Assembly: GCA_014360995.1 (NCBI GenBank)
Contig: JACIWL010000002.1
Coordinates: 33,308-97,307 of the forward strand
Origin: Candidatus Bipolaricaulota bacterium
Lineage (GTDB): Bacteria > Bipolaricaulota > Bipolaricaulia > Bipolaricaulales > Bipolaricaulaceae
DNA: 64,000 nucleotides
Direction of reading: 5' to 3'
In this document: in pieces, positions 48,375-58,401 of the stretch
Layout of the letters: each line of letters opens with the position of its first letter
How positions within the stretch are numbered: the first letter of the stretch is position 1
The notes under the pieces: model-generated
What the model saw: only the letters and a program-made list of their open reading frames with translations
Told to the model about the DNA's origin: nothing
Databases searched by the model: none
Program-made: the position numbers and the translations under genes

Positions 48375-49355
48375 ATGATCCTCGTCACTGGCGGAGCAGG
48401 GTACATCGGGAGCCATACAGTAAAAGAGCTCCTTCGCGCCGGCTACGAAGTGATGGTCTTCGACAATCTTTCCACCGGCCATCGCGAGCTCGTCTTGGCC
48501 AGGGAGTTCGTCCAGGGCGACCTTTTGAACCCCCAGGACCTGGCGCGGGTTTTCTCCCGCTACCAAATCGAAGCGGTTTTGCACTTCGCCGCGGCCACCT
48601 CGGTACCGGAGTCCGTGGAAAACCCGGAGAAGTACTACCGCACGAACGTCCTTGGCACCCTCAACCTCCTTTCGGCCATGGTCAAGGCTGGAGTAAAGCA
48701 CCTCGTCTTTTCCTCCAGCGCCGCCGTCTACGGCGACCCGCAAAAAATCCCGATCCCCGAGGACCATCCCAAAAACCCCAAGAACCCCTACGGCCGGACC
48801 AAGTGGATGATGGAGCAGGTGATCTCCGATTACGCGCAGGCCTATGGGCTAAGGTTCGTTTGCCTCCGCTATTTTAATGCCGCTGGTTCCGATCCCGAGG
48901 GGGAAATCGGGGAGTGGCATGAGCCCGAAACCCATCTCATACCCATTGTTCTAGAGGTGGCGCTGGGGAAGCGGCCTTATCTGGAGATCTTCGGCACGGA
49001 CTATGAGACGCCCGATGGGGCCCCTGTGCGGGACTACATCCATGTGTGTGACCTGGCCAGGGCCCACGTTTTGGCCCTGGAGAGGCTTCTTTCCGGGGAA
49101 GAGCTCGCTTCGGCCTACAACCTGGGGATTGGCCGGGGCTACTCGGTGCGGGAAGTTTTAGAGGTTTGCCGCCGGGTGACGGGGCGGGAGATCCCGGCCA
49201 GGGAGGCGCCGCGGCGGCCGGGCGACCCCGCGATCCTTGTGGCCGACCCAACCCGTGCCCAAAAAGACCTGGGCTGGAGGCCAAAATACACGGCTCTCGA
49301 GCCCATCGTGGAGACCGCCTGGTCCTGGATGCTCAAAATGTCCCAAAAATCTTGA
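48375..49355 (+). CDS. galE: UDP-glucose 4-epimerase
   Basis: MILVTGGAGYIGSHTVKELLRAGYEVMVFDNLSTGHRE; PYGRTKWMMEQ. Confidence 0.94.
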   Translation: MILVTGGAGYIGSHTVKELLRAGYEVMVFDNLSTGHRELVLAREFVQGDLLNPQDLARVFSRYQIEAVLHFAAATSVPESVENPEKYYRTNVLGTLNLLSAMVKAGVKHLVFSSSAAVYGDPQKIPIPEDHPKNPKNPYGRTKWMMEQVISDYAQAYGLRFVCLRYFNAAGSDPEGEIGEWHEPETHLIPIVLEVALGKRPYLEIFGTDYETPDGAPVRDYIHVCDLARAHVLALERLLSGEELASAYNLGIGRGYSVREVLEVCRRVTGREIPAREAPRRPGDPAILVADPTRAQKDLGWRPKYTALEPIVETAWSWMLKMSQKS

Positions 49356-49442
49356 GCACTCCGGCCAACGTGCTTCCCCTCAGTTCTTTCTCTCCTTCAC
49401 GAACTTGGGACAATCAGCTAAGATTGTTGAAAGGGAGGGAAA

Positions 49443-50738
49443 ATGGAAGAGCAGGAGATCAATCTTGCTGACTATTTTTGGATTCTTTGGCGGAGGAAAT
49501 GGATTGTCATTTTGACCTTCCTAGTGGCAGTTGTCCTGGCTTTTTTGGTCGCCCGTTTGCAGCCCAAGCAATATGAAGTCACAACTAGCCTGGTGATCAT
49601 GCCGCCCTTGGCCCAAGAGGTTGGAGGAAGGCTCAGTGGACCTGTATTCTCACCGGAAACCTATAAGAATTTGGCCCTAGCCAGAGACCTTTTAGAGGAA
49701 GTGATCAGAGAAATCGACCCTAGGCGGGAACGATACACCGTCGAGGGAATCCAGGAAGCCATGAAGGTCACGGTCGAACAAACTGCGGCCAAGGATTTCC
49801 CTGGACAGTTTCCACTTTACCTCCGCGTAACTTTTAGGGGCACGAAACCCCAGGAACTCCGGACCCTTGCGGAAAGCTGGGCCAAACACTTTATCGCCCG
49901 TAACGCCGAGATCTTCACCACTAAAACAGCCCAGTCCTTTGAGTACGTCCTTGAAGCCTTCAATCAAGTGGAACAAGAGCTTCTCGCTAAAGAGGGGGAG
50001 CGAGTAGAGCTTTTACAGAATAATCCTGTCCAAGTCCTAGAAGCCGAGGTAGCTGTACTACAGCGAGAATACGAAAGCTACTTGCGCGACTTACAACAAA
50101 AACGAAATGAGCTCGTCAGCAAAGAGGCCACGCTCTCTGCCCTGCAAGCCAGGCTTGCCGAAGAGCCGGAGTTTCTGGTTTTGGAAAGGAGCGTCTCCAA
50201 CGAAGCCCTGTGGAACTTCCTTGCCCAGGGAACCGATCCTCAAAAGCTGGCCACCTTGCCCTCCCTGGTCCTTCAGGACCAGCAACTGAACTCGGTGCAC
50301 ATGAGCCTTCGGGCCCAGTTGGCTTCCACCCAGGTGGCCGTAGAAACCCTGCGCCGAGAAATAGCCCACCTGGAGGAGGCTCTTACCGTTACGGAAAAGG
50401 CTTTACTGGAGAAACAGGCTAGCTTAGTTGAGCTCAAAACAAGAATTGAGCAGATCGATCGAGATATTTCCGTGCTAAAGGGATTTTATACCACTCTGGC
50501 AAGCAGGCTTCAGGATGCAAGGCTGGCCAAGGCTGAGACGGCCGCTTGCATTCGCCTTGTGGAAGCTCCGGTAACTCCGACCCGGCCCGTCGGCACCAGG
50601 CTAAGCCTGAGTTTGGCTACCGCGGGAGTCCTGGGGCTTTTCCTGGGGGTATTCCTGGCCTTCTTCCTCCACTGGCTCCAGACCGGGCCCCGACCCGAGG
50701 AAAAGACCGGGACAGAAAACCCAAAGCCTGAAGCTTGA
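49443..50738 (+). CDS. Wzz-type polysaccharide chain-length determinant/copolymerase
   Basis: EINLADYFWILWRRKWIVILTFLVAVVLAFLVARLQPKQYEV, coiled coil, C-terminal TM with VTPTRPVGTRLSLSLA. Confidence 0.88.
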   Translation: MEEQEINLADYFWILWRRKWIVILTFLVAVVLAFLVARLQPKQYEVTTSLVIMPPLAQEVGGRLSGPVFSPETYKNLALARDLLEEVIREIDPRRERYTVEGIQEAMKVTVEQTAAKDFPGQFPLYLRVTFRGTKPQELRTLAESWAKHFIARNAEIFTTKTAQSFEYVLEAFNQVEQELLAKEGERVELLQNNPVQVLEAEVAVLQREYESYLRDLQQKRNELVSKEATLSALQARLAEEPEFLVLERSVSNEALWNFLAQGTDPQKLATLPSLVLQDQQLNSVHMSLRAQLASTQVAVETLRREIAHLEEALTVTEKALLEKQASLVELKTRIEQIDRDISVLKGFYTTLASRLQDARLAKAETAACIRLVEAPVTPTRPVGTRLSLSLATAGVLGLFLGVFLAFFLHWLQTGPRPEEKTGTENPKPEA

Positions 50739-50896
50739 ATCCACTGGCTTCCTGGATTCCTCGCACATGGCCCTGCGGAGAGCGGCCCTGGGAGAATGCG
50801 GTAAGGGGCTAATGAAAAGAAGCGAAGCGTCGGCCAAGAAGATGACCCACAAAAGACGCCTGCAGGACCAGGGGGAGAAAGTACGAGGCTGGTGGA

Positions 50897-51106
50897 GTGC
50901 GAGAGCACTGGATCACCGACCCTGAGCGAAAGGAAGCGGACTTCTATGTGCGGGACGAAAGAGGCCTGCTCTGCCTCATCGAACCCTACCCTTCGGGGAC
51001 TTACCGCTCCCTGGTCCTTCCCGGCTTTTGGCTGAAGGTGGACTGGCTCTGGCAGGAGCCTTTGCCCACGGTGCTCAAGACGCTAAAAGAGCTTGGACCG
51101 CTTTGA
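50897..51106 (+). pseudogene. C-terminal remnant of Uma2-family endonuclease-like gene
   Basis: REHWITDPERKEADFYVRDERGLLCLIEPYPSGTYRSLVLPGFWLKVDWLWQEPLPTVLKTLKELG; N-terminal catalytic region absent. Confidence 0.6.
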
Positions 51107-51144
51107 TGTCGTTCGGGCAAGGATGCATATAATCTAGGGAGCCA

Positions 51145-51399
51145 ATGGGGGATAGAGCAAGTTTTCGAGACCGCATAGTAATCGATCCTAAAATCCGGTT
51201 TGGGAAGCCGTGTGTGGCCGGGACCAGAATTCTTGTCGAAGATGTGCTTGAGTTAGTCTAAGAAGGCATACCCTTTAGTGAGATTGTCGAAAGGCATTAT
51301 CCAGATTTAGAGATTGAGGATGTCAAGGCCTGTGTGAGGTACGCTACCGAACTGGTTCTCTCTGAGCAGATTTTTACCGAGGTGATTGGAGATCTATGA
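51145..51399 (+). pseudogene. DUF433-family antitoxin gene with in-frame TAA
   Basis: MGDRASFRDRIVIDPKIRFGKPCVAGTRILVEDVLELV*EGIPFSEIVERHYPDLEIEDVKACVRYATELVLSEQIFTEVIGDL*. Confidence 0.8.
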
Positions 51400-51689
51400 A
51401 AATTGCGATCATAGGAATGGGGTATGTGGGGTTAACCACGGCCGTGGCCTTGGCCTGTGTTGGCCATCGTGTGGTGGGGGTGGAGAAGCTCAGCCAAGGT
51501 CTATTTCCTTTTCGGGTAAGAATTTCCGTTCATCGAGGCAGGTCCCAAAATTTTGGGAAGGGGATTAAAAGGCCCCGGTGTGAGCCCGGGGGAGAGGGTG
51601 CAGCTCGGGATCGCGGTTCTTTACTCCACGGCGTTGAAAGCCAGCCGTATTGGAAAAGCAGTGCCGAGGGCCTAAGGTTGGAGGCTTGA
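51396..51689 (+). pseudogene. N-terminal fragment of a nucleotide-sugar dehydrogenase
   Basis: MKIAIIGMGYVGLTTAVALACVGHRVVGVEKLSQG resembles UGDH Rossmann start; homology then stops. Confidence 0.65.
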
Positions 51690-51690
51690 A

Positions 51691-53007
51691 ATGTCACAGT
51701 GCAAAGAAGAACTACTACAAAAAATCAGGGACCATACGGCGATAGTAGGGGTAGTCGGCCTGGGGTATGTAGGCCTTCCCTTCGCCGTGGAGAAGGCCAA
51801 GGTAGGTTTTCGTGTCATCGGAGTGGAACAGAACCCAGTTCGAGCTGCTAAAGTCAATCGGGGAGAGAATTATATCAGCGACGTCCGGGATGAAGAGCTT
51901 CGGGAACTTGTGGCTCGAGGTCTCATTTGTGCCGAAACTGATTTTAAGCGCGTTCCCGAAATGGACGTGATCGTGATTTGCGTTCCAACTCCCCTCACCA
52001 AGAACTTAACCCCTGACCTCCAATATGTGGAAAAGGTCACCAGGGAAATTGCCGCCCGCCTTAGACCAGGCCAACTTGTTAGCCTCGAATCCACTACTTA
52101 CCCGGGAACCACCGAAGAACTCATGCTCCCCATCTTGGAAAGCTCCGGTCTCAAAGTCGAACAGGACTTTTTCCTTGTCCATTCTCCCGAACGGGTCGAT
52201 CCCGGGAACAAGCGCTACACCACGAGGAACACCTGCAAGGTGGTGGGCGGGGTGGGGCCAGCTTCGCTGGAAGTGGGGGTAGCTTTTTATTCCCAGACCG
52301 TGGAGCGAGTGATCCCTGTTTCCAGCGCCAAAGTGGCCGAGCTGGTTAAGGTCTTCGAGAACACTTTCCGGGCGGTGAACATCGCCCTGGTAAACGAGCT
52401 GGCTCTCCTCTGCGACCGGATGGGCCTTAACGTCTGGGAGGTCTTGGAGGCGGCCTTCACGAAGCCCTTTGGAATTATGCCCTTCTGGCCCGGTCCAGGT
52501 GTGGGCGGTCACTGTATCCCTGTCGACCCACACTACCTTGAATGGAAGGCCAAGGAACTGAACTTCAACACCCATTTCATCGCCCTGGCGGGGGAAATCA
52601 ACAGACGAATGCCCGAATTTGTCAAAGACAAAGCATTCCGCATCCTCAATAAATTAGGAATAGCCCCTTCCAAAGCCAAAATCCTCGTCTTGGGCGTAGC
52701 CTATAAGAAAGACCTCGACGATGTCCGCGAATCGCCGGCTATAGAAGTGATCCGCCTCCTCCGCGAATACGGAGCCGCGGTGGTCTATCATGATCCCTAT
52801 GTGCCAAAAATCCGAATAGAAGAGCGAGAGATGGAAAGCGTTCCCTTGACCGAGGAGCTTCTCCGAGCTCAAGACTTGGTGATCATCACTACAGACCATA
52901 GCTGTATTGATTACCCCTGGGTGGTAAAGCACGCCCGCCACGTTTTTGATACCCGCAACGCCACCAAACAAGTAAAGGAATACCGAGAAAAAATAACGTT
53001 GCTATGA
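51691..53007 (+). CDS. UDP-N-acetyl-D-glucosamine 6-dehydrogenase (WbpA-like)
   Basis: VGVVGLGYVGLPFAVEKAKVGFRVIGVEQN; STTYPGTTEE; PGPGVGGHCIPVDPHYL. Confidence 0.9.
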   Translation: MSQCKEELLQKIRDHTAIVGVVGLGYVGLPFAVEKAKVGFRVIGVEQNPVRAAKVNRGENYISDVRDEELRELVARGLICAETDFKRVPEMDVIVICVPTPLTKNLTPDLQYVEKVTREIAARLRPGQLVSLESTTYPGTTEELMLPILESSGLKVEQDFFLVHSPERVDPGNKRYTTRNTCKVVGGVGPASLEVGVAFYSQTVERVIPVSSAKVAELVKVFENTFRAVNIALVNELALLCDRMGLNVWEVLEAAFTKPFGIMPFWPGPGVGGHCIPVDPHYLEWKAKELNFNTHFIALAGEINRRMPEFVKDKAFRILNKLGIAPSKAKILVLGVAYKKDLDDVRESPAIEVIRLLREYGAAVVYHDPYVPKIRIEEREMESVPLTEELLRAQDLVIITTDHSCIDYPWVVKHARHVFDTRNATKQVKEYREKITLL

Positions 53008-53948
53008 AAGTCGGGCTTATTGGCGCAGGAGGGTGGGGTAAAAATCTGGCCCAGAAGCTCCACGAGCTTGGAGCCTTAGGAGCAATTGCCGAGATCCGGC
53101 CCGAGGTAAGAGAGGAGTTGAAATTTCGCTACCCCTACATCCCCATTTACCCGGACCACCGATTCCTTTTGGAGTCTGATCTCCCAGCCGTGGTGATCGC
53201 CACCCCTGCGGCTACCCATTACGCCCTGACCAAAGAGGCCTTGTTTTCTGGAAAGCACGTCTTTGTGGAGAAACCCCTCGCTCTCTCTCCCAAGGAAGCT
53301 CAGGAGCTAGCGGAAATCTCCGAGAGCCTTGGCAAGATCTTGATGGTAGGCCATCTTTTGCTGTATCAGCCTGCTATTCGATTCATCAAGGATTTTTTGA
53401 ACTCGGGCAACTTAGGGGAAATTTGGAGTCTTCATCATGAGCGGCTAAACCTTGGCAAAGTTCGCACAGTGGAAAATGCCCTTTGGAGCTTGGGAATCCA
53501 CGATGTAGCCGTACTTCTTTTCCTTGTGGGAAGATATCCCCAAAGAATTCAAGCGTGGGGGCATGCGGTCCTTCAGCCGGAAGTGGAGGATGACGTCTAC
53601 TTACACCTCTCTTTTTCCGGCGGACTTCAGGCCCATATCCACTCCTCCTGGCTTTGGCCGGAGAAGTGCCGTCGGCTGATAATAATTGGGAGTAAGGGGA
53701 TGCTGGTTTTTGATGAAGTGGCACAAACCGTGGTATTCCATCGAAAGTATGTGACGCCCGATCTTGTCCACCATGACGAAGGCTCAGAAATCGTCTTTCA
53801 TAATGCCGATGAGCCCTTAAAGCTCGAGCTCCAACATTTCTTAGAATGCCTAATGGAGGGAAAACGCCCCCTTTCCGACGGGAAGAGCGCGGTGGAGGTA
53901 ACAAAAGTCTTGGAAGAGGCGACTCGTCAGCTCAGGAGGTGCCGGTGA
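53004..53948 (+). CDS. Gfo/Idh/MocA family oxidoreductase (WbpB-like)
   Basis: [58 protein letters not shown]. Confidence 0.88.
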   Translation: MKVGLIGAGGWGKNLAQKLHELGALGAIAEIRPEVREELKFRYPYIPIYPDHRFLLESDLPAVVIATPAATHYALTKEALFSGKHVFVEKPLALSPKEAQELAEISESLGKILMVGHLLLYQPAIRFIKDFLNSGNLGEIWSLHHERLNLGKVRTVENALWSLGIHDVAVLLFLVGRYPQRIQAWGHAVLQPEVEDDVYLHLSFSGGLQAHIHSSWLWPEKCRRLIIIGSKGMLVFDEVAQTVVFHRKYVTPDLVHHDEGSEIVFHNADEPLKLELQHFLECLMEGKRPLSDGKSAVEVTKVLEEATRQLRRCR

Positions 53949-54541
53949 GCGAGTATTTCGTTCACGAGTCGGCTTATGTAGACCCTGGAGCAAAGATTGG
54001 GAAAAACACAAAAATATGGCACTTTTGCCACATCATGGCTGGAGCGGAGATTGGGGAAAACTGTACCTTAGGCCAAAATGTATTCGTGGCCAAAAACGTA
54101 AAGATAGGCAACAACGTAAAGATTCAAAACAACGTCTCGGTATACGAGGGCGTGATCCTGGAGGATTACGTGTTCTGCGGGCCAAGCTGCGTGTTCACCA
54201 ACGTCAAAACCCCGCGCTCGGCCTTCCCCCGCAATAGAAGCGAGGACTATATTCCCACCATTGTCAAGCGGGGGGCAACAATCGGGGCCAACGCCACCAT
54301 AATTTGCGGAGTGACCATTGGGGAGTGGGCTTTTGTGGCGGCTGGAGCTGTGGTTACCAAGGATGTTCCGCCATATGCGTTGGTAGCCGGGGTTCCGGCG
54401 CGTATTGTGGGCTGGGCCTGTCGGTGTGGGGTCCGCCTGAAGGAGGAAGGTTCCCGCTTCATCTGCCCAAGCTGTGGTCGTCGGTACCGAAAAGAGGGGA
54501 ATGGGCTTGTGCTCGAAGGTGGAGAAAAGGACGAAATATGA
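53945..54541 (+). CDS. Hexapeptide-repeat acyltransferase (WbpD-like)
   Basis: GTG start 53945; [65 protein letters not shown]. Confidence 0.9.
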   Translation: MSEYFVHESAYVDPGAKIGKNTKIWHFCHIMAGAEIGENCTLGQNVFVAKNVKIGNNVKIQNNVSVYEGVILEDYVFCGPSCVFTNVKTPRSAFPRNRSEDYIPTIVKRGATIGANATIICGVTIGEWAFVAAGAVVTKDVPPYALVAGVPARIVGWACRCGVRLKEEGSRFICPSCGRRYRKEGNGLVLEGGEKDEI

Positions 54542-55686
54542 GCGAGACCCAAAATCAAAGGATCCCGATCCTAGATCTTCGGCGCCAATACCAGTCCATA
54601 AAGTCTGAAATCGACCAAGCTATACAGCGGGTGGTGGAGTCAGGCCGGTTCATCCTGGGCCCGGAGGTGGAATCTTTCGAAGCCGAGATCGCCGCCTATC
54701 TTGGGGTACCGCACGCTATTGGTGTAGCCAGCGGTACCGATGCCCTTCTCCTTGCCCTCAAAGCCCTGGGAATCGGCCCAGGTGACGCCGTGATCGTCCC
54801 AAGCTTCACTTTCTTCGCCACCGCGGGGGTTGTGGCTAATGTGGGGGCAACCCCGATCTTTGCCGACATAGATCCGCTGACGTTCAATATCAGTCCTGCT
54901 TCCATTTCCGCTGCTTTAAAAGCTGGCACTCCGCGCCGCGAGCGGGTCAAAGCGATCATCCCCGTTCACCTCTACGGCCAGATGGCCGACATGGACGAGA
55001 TCATGGCCATCGCCCATAAATTTGGCCTTTATGTCGTTGAGGATGCGGCCCAGGCCATCGGCGCGGAGTACAATGGCAAAAAAGCTGGGACCATTGGCCA
55101 CATTGGCTGTTTCAGTTTCTTTCCCACCAAGAACCTTGGCGCCTACGGCGACGGCGGGTTGGTGGTGACGAGCGATGATGAGCTCGCTGAGAGGATACGG
55201 ATGCTCCGAGTGCACGGTTCTAAGCCCAAGTACTACCACCACTTAGTGGGGACCAATTCCCGGCTGGACGCCCTGCAAGCGGCCATATTGCGAGCCAAGC
55301 TCCCGCACCTTGCCGAGTGGACCAGGGCCCGCCAGAGAATAGCCGACCGCTACGACGAGTTGCTTCGTGGCATCAAGAGCATTAGGTTGCCTTACCGGGC
55401 GCCGAACCGAACCCACATTTTCCACCAGTACACGGTACGAGTTTTAGGAGGAAAACGCGATGCTCTTCGGGATCACCTGGCGGCGCAGGGAATTGGCACT
55501 GAGGTCTATTACCCGCTTCCTTTACATCTCCAGCCGTGTTTTCGCCACCTGGGCTACCGGGAAGGAGATCTTCCCGAAAGCGAGCGGGCAAGCCGCGAGG
55601 TATTGTCGCTCCCGATGTTCCCGGAGCTTACAAGAGAGGAACAAGACCGAGTAGTAGAAGCAATAAGGGATTTTTTCGAGCAATGA
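54538..55686 (+). CDS. DegT/DnrJ/EryC1/StrS aminotransferase (WbpE-like)
   Basis: [80 protein letters not shown]. Confidence 0.92.
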   Translation: MSETQNQRIPILDLRRQYQSIKSEIDQAIQRVVESGRFILGPEVESFEAEIAAYLGVPHAIGVASGTDALLLALKALGIGPGDAVIVPSFTFFATAGVVANVGATPIFADIDPLTFNISPASISAALKAGTPRRERVKAIIPVHLYGQMADMDEIMAIAHKFGLYVVEDAAQAIGAEYNGKKAGTIGHIGCFSFFPTKNLGAYGDGGLVVTSDDELAERIRMLRVHGSKPKYYHHLVGTNSRLDALQAAILRAKLPHLAEWTRARQRIADRYDELLRGIKSIRLPYRAPNRTHIFHQYTVRVLGGKRDALRDHLAAQGIGTEVYYPLPLHLQPCFRHLGYREGDLPESERASREVLSLPMFPELTREEQDRVVEAIRDFFEQ

Positions 55687-55997
55687 GCGCGAAGGATCTC
55701 CTGATCGAAGTGGTGGAGATAAAGGGGCATTGCCCCGTTTACAGCTTGGGATTCAAATTCTGGATTAAAGAAGGTTTTAAGCTTTATAGCCAGAGCCCAC
55801 TTTGTATGCATTCCCTCTCGGCCATCATCCCCTACTACGTGGCGTTGAGCCGCGGCGTCGATCCTATAAGTTTGGGTCTCTCCCAAAAAGAGGATACGGC
55901 CTACGTACAGTGCCTTGATCCCTGTGAGTATACGGGCGGGGGCACTGTGGTCTTCGCCATTATCCTCCCTAAAGATGGCCAACATGAAAATCGCTGA
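55683..55997 (+). CDS. TIGR04076-like small protein
   Basis: DLLIEVVEIKGHCPVYSLGFKFWIKEG...SPLCMHSLSAIIPYYVALSRGVDPISLGL...YVQCLDPCEYTGGGTVVFAI. Confidence 0.65.
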   Translation: MSAKDLLIEVVEIKGHCPVYSLGFKFWIKEGFKLYSQSPLCMHSLSAIIPYYVALSRGVDPISLGLSQKEDTAYVQCLDPCEYTGGGTVVFAIILPKDGQHENR

Positions 55998-57051
55998 CGT
56001 TGTGGGAGCAAGACCCCAATTCATAAAGCTCGCCCCCGTTCTCAAGGCCATTGAGCGCCACAATAGGGACCACCCGGATCGCCCGATCCACGAGGTCCTT
56101 GTTCACACCGGCCAACATTACGACTACGAGATGTCCCAGGTCTTTTTCGACGAGCTCGGCTTAAAAGCCCCGGATTATCACTTGGGCGTGGGCTCTGGAA
56201 CCCACGCCTACCAGACCGGGGAGATGCTCAAGCGGGTTGAGGATGTACTCCTCAAGGAAAAGCCCGATCTGGTTATGGTCTACGGGGACACCAACAGCAC
56301 CCTGGCGGGAGCCCTGGCAGCCGCCAAACTCCATATCCCCGTGGCCCACGTGGAGGCCGGACTACGGAGTTTCAACCGTAGGATGCCCGAGGAGATCAAC
56401 CGGGTGCTGACCGACCACTTGAGCGACCTGCTCTTTTGCCCCACACAGACTGCGGTGGAGAACCTCAAACGGGAGGGCATCACGGAGGGGGTGCATCTGG
56501 TTGGGGACGTGATGTACGATGCGGTGCTCCAGTACGCCGAACTGGCCGAAGCGAAGTCAGAAATTCTCGGCCGCCTCGCCCTCAAGCCCAGAAGTTACGC
56601 TCTGGCCACCGTCCACCGCGCGGAGAACACCGACGATCCGGTGCGCCTCAAGGGGATCTTCCAGGGGCTGGCCGCGCTTGCCCAGGAAGGGCTCCCGGTG
56701 GTAGTTCCCTTGCACCCCCGTACCCGTAACGCGCTTTCTTCCCTTTCCATCTCCCAATCCTTGCCCCGCGATCTGCTTATTATTGAGCCGGTCTCCTACC
56801 TGGATATGCTCATCCTGGAGAAGAACGCCCGGGTGATTCTGACCGACTCGGGCGGGGTCCAGAAGGAGGCGTTCTTCTTCCGGGTGCCCTGCGTGACCCT
56901 CCGGGAGGAGACGGAGTGGGTGGAAACGGTGGAAACGGGATGGAACACTTTGGTGGGCTGTGCCCCAGAGCGCATCGTCAGGGCGGCATTGGAGGCTCAA
57001 GAAGGGATAGGATGCGCCTGGCCCTATGGAGACGGTCGGGCGGTGGACTAA
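55984..57051 (+). CDS. UDP-N-acetylglucosamine 2-epimerase family (WbpI-like)
   Basis: VGARPQFIKLAPVLKAI; VHTGQHYDYEMSQVFFDELGL; MVYGDTNSTLAGALAAAKL; VAHVEAGLRSFNRRMPEEINRVLTDHLSDLLFCPT. Confidence 0.93.
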   Translation: MKIADVVGARPQFIKLAPVLKAIERHNRDHPDRPIHEVLVHTGQHYDYEMSQVFFDELGLKAPDYHLGVGSGTHAYQTGEMLKRVEDVLLKEKPDLVMVYGDTNSTLAGALAAAKLHIPVAHVEAGLRSFNRRMPEEINRVLTDHLSDLLFCPTQTAVENLKREGITEGVHLVGDVMYDAVLQYAELAEAKSEILGRLALKPRSYALATVHRAENTDDPVRLKGIFQGLAALAQEGLPVVVPLHPRTRNALSSLSISQSLPRDLLIIEPVSYLDMLILEKNARVILTDSGGVQKEAFFFRVPCVTLREETEWVETVETGWNTLVGCAPERIVRAALEAQEGIGCAWPYGDGRAVD

Positions 57052-57072
57052 CCAAGGGGAGGCTAAGCACGT

Positions 57073-58401
57073 GTGAGAGTAACAGCAGTTTGGAGTTTGG
57101 GCAAAGAAAAATTCCTTAGACTCTTTCCTCGCGGGCGGTTTGTTCGTAATGTAGCCGTGCTCGCCGGAGGAAGTGCCTTGGGACAGGCAATCACTGTGCT
57201 TGTCTCACCCATTCTTACCCGCCTTTACTCGCCTGAGGATTTTGGCGTTTTTGGAGTCTATGCCGCCATCTTGGGGATTGTCACCGTAATCGCATCTTTG
57301 CGTTATGAGTATGCGATTCCTCTCCCTGAAGATGATGAAACAGCCGCCAATGTTTTGGTTCTTTGCTTTATGCTGCTATTTGGGATGACCACGCTGATAT
57401 GGATTCTTGTCTATGGATTGAAGAATCAGATCGTTGTTTGGACAAATGTCCCGGGGCTTAAACCTTACCTATGGCTTATCCCCTTGGGGATGTTTGGAGC
57501 TGGAACCTATCAAATTCTGAACTACTGGGCTATTAGAAAGCGCGATTTTCCCCGAATCGCTCGGACGAGGCTTAGCAGGGGCATAGGTCGGGCGGCCATT
57601 CAGGTCGGTGTCGGCTTTGCAAGCGCTGGTCCCCTTGGGCTCCTCTTGGGGCAACTGGCCGGCGAGACTGCAGGAAGTGCATCTCTGGGCCTGGCTGCTT
57701 GGAAAAAAGACAAGGCCCTTTTTAAGGCGGTCAGCTTGCGAATGATGCGCGAAGCCGGTGTTAAGTATAAGCGTTTTCCTCTATTTTCTAGTTGGGGAAG
57801 TCTTCTTAACGCTTTGGGATTACAGATTCCTCCCATTCTTTTTGCGGCTTTTTATGGGGCTCAAGTAGCAGGTTGGCTTGCTTTGGGTCAACGGGTGGTT
57901 GCGGCACCACTAAACATTGTGGTTGAGTCGGTGGCTCAGGTCTACTTTGGGGAAGCCGCCGGGCTACTCCGAAATGATCCCAAAGCGATGCGACGACTCT
58001 TTCTCAGGCTAACTGGTCGGCTCGCCCTCATCGGAGGGATCCCTGTAGTGGTTATCTGTGCTTTGGCCCCTCATTACTTCGCCTTTGTTTTTGGTTCAAC
58101 GTGGCAAATGGCGGGACGATATGTGCAAGTCCTAGGACCAATGTTTGCTATGTGGTTTACTATTGTTCCTCTTTCTCAAACTCTTAACATTTTAGAGCGA
58201 CAAGATCTACAACTTCTCTGGGATATGGCGCGTCTAATTTTAGTTTTGGGCATGCTCTTAGTGGGAAAAGTAATAGGCTTTTCTCATCTCACCGCTATTG
58301 TAACATACAGCTTAACCATGTTATTCGCTTATGTTGTCCTTTGGTTTTTGGTTTGGCAACAACTAATGCGCCTAAGTTGGCGTTTACAACAACATGGGTA
58401 G
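57073..58401 (+). CDS. Oligosaccharide flippase (Wzx-like)
   Basis: FVRNVAVLAGGSALGQAITVLVSPILTRLYSPEDFGVFGVYAAIL. Confidence 0.9.
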   Translation: MRVTAVWSLGKEKFLRLFPRGRFVRNVAVLAGGSALGQAITVLVSPILTRLYSPEDFGVFGVYAAILGIVTVIASLRYEYAIPLPEDDETAANVLVLCFMLLFGMTTLIWILVYGLKNQIVVWTNVPGLKPYLWLIPLGMFGAGTYQILNYWAIRKRDFPRIARTRLSRGIGRAAIQVGVGFASAGPLGLLLGQLAGETAGSASLGLAAWKKDKALFKAVSLRMMREAGVKYKRFPLFSSWGSLLNALGLQIPPILFAAFYGAQVAGWLALGQRVVAAPLNIVVESVAQVYFGEAAGLLRNDPKAMRRLFLRLTGRLALIGGIPVVVICALAPHYFAFVFGSTWQMAGRYVQVLGPMFAMWFTIVPLSQTLNILERQDLQLLWDMARLILVLGMLLVGKVIGFSHLTAIVTYSLTMLFAYVVLWFLVWQQLMRLSWRLQQHG

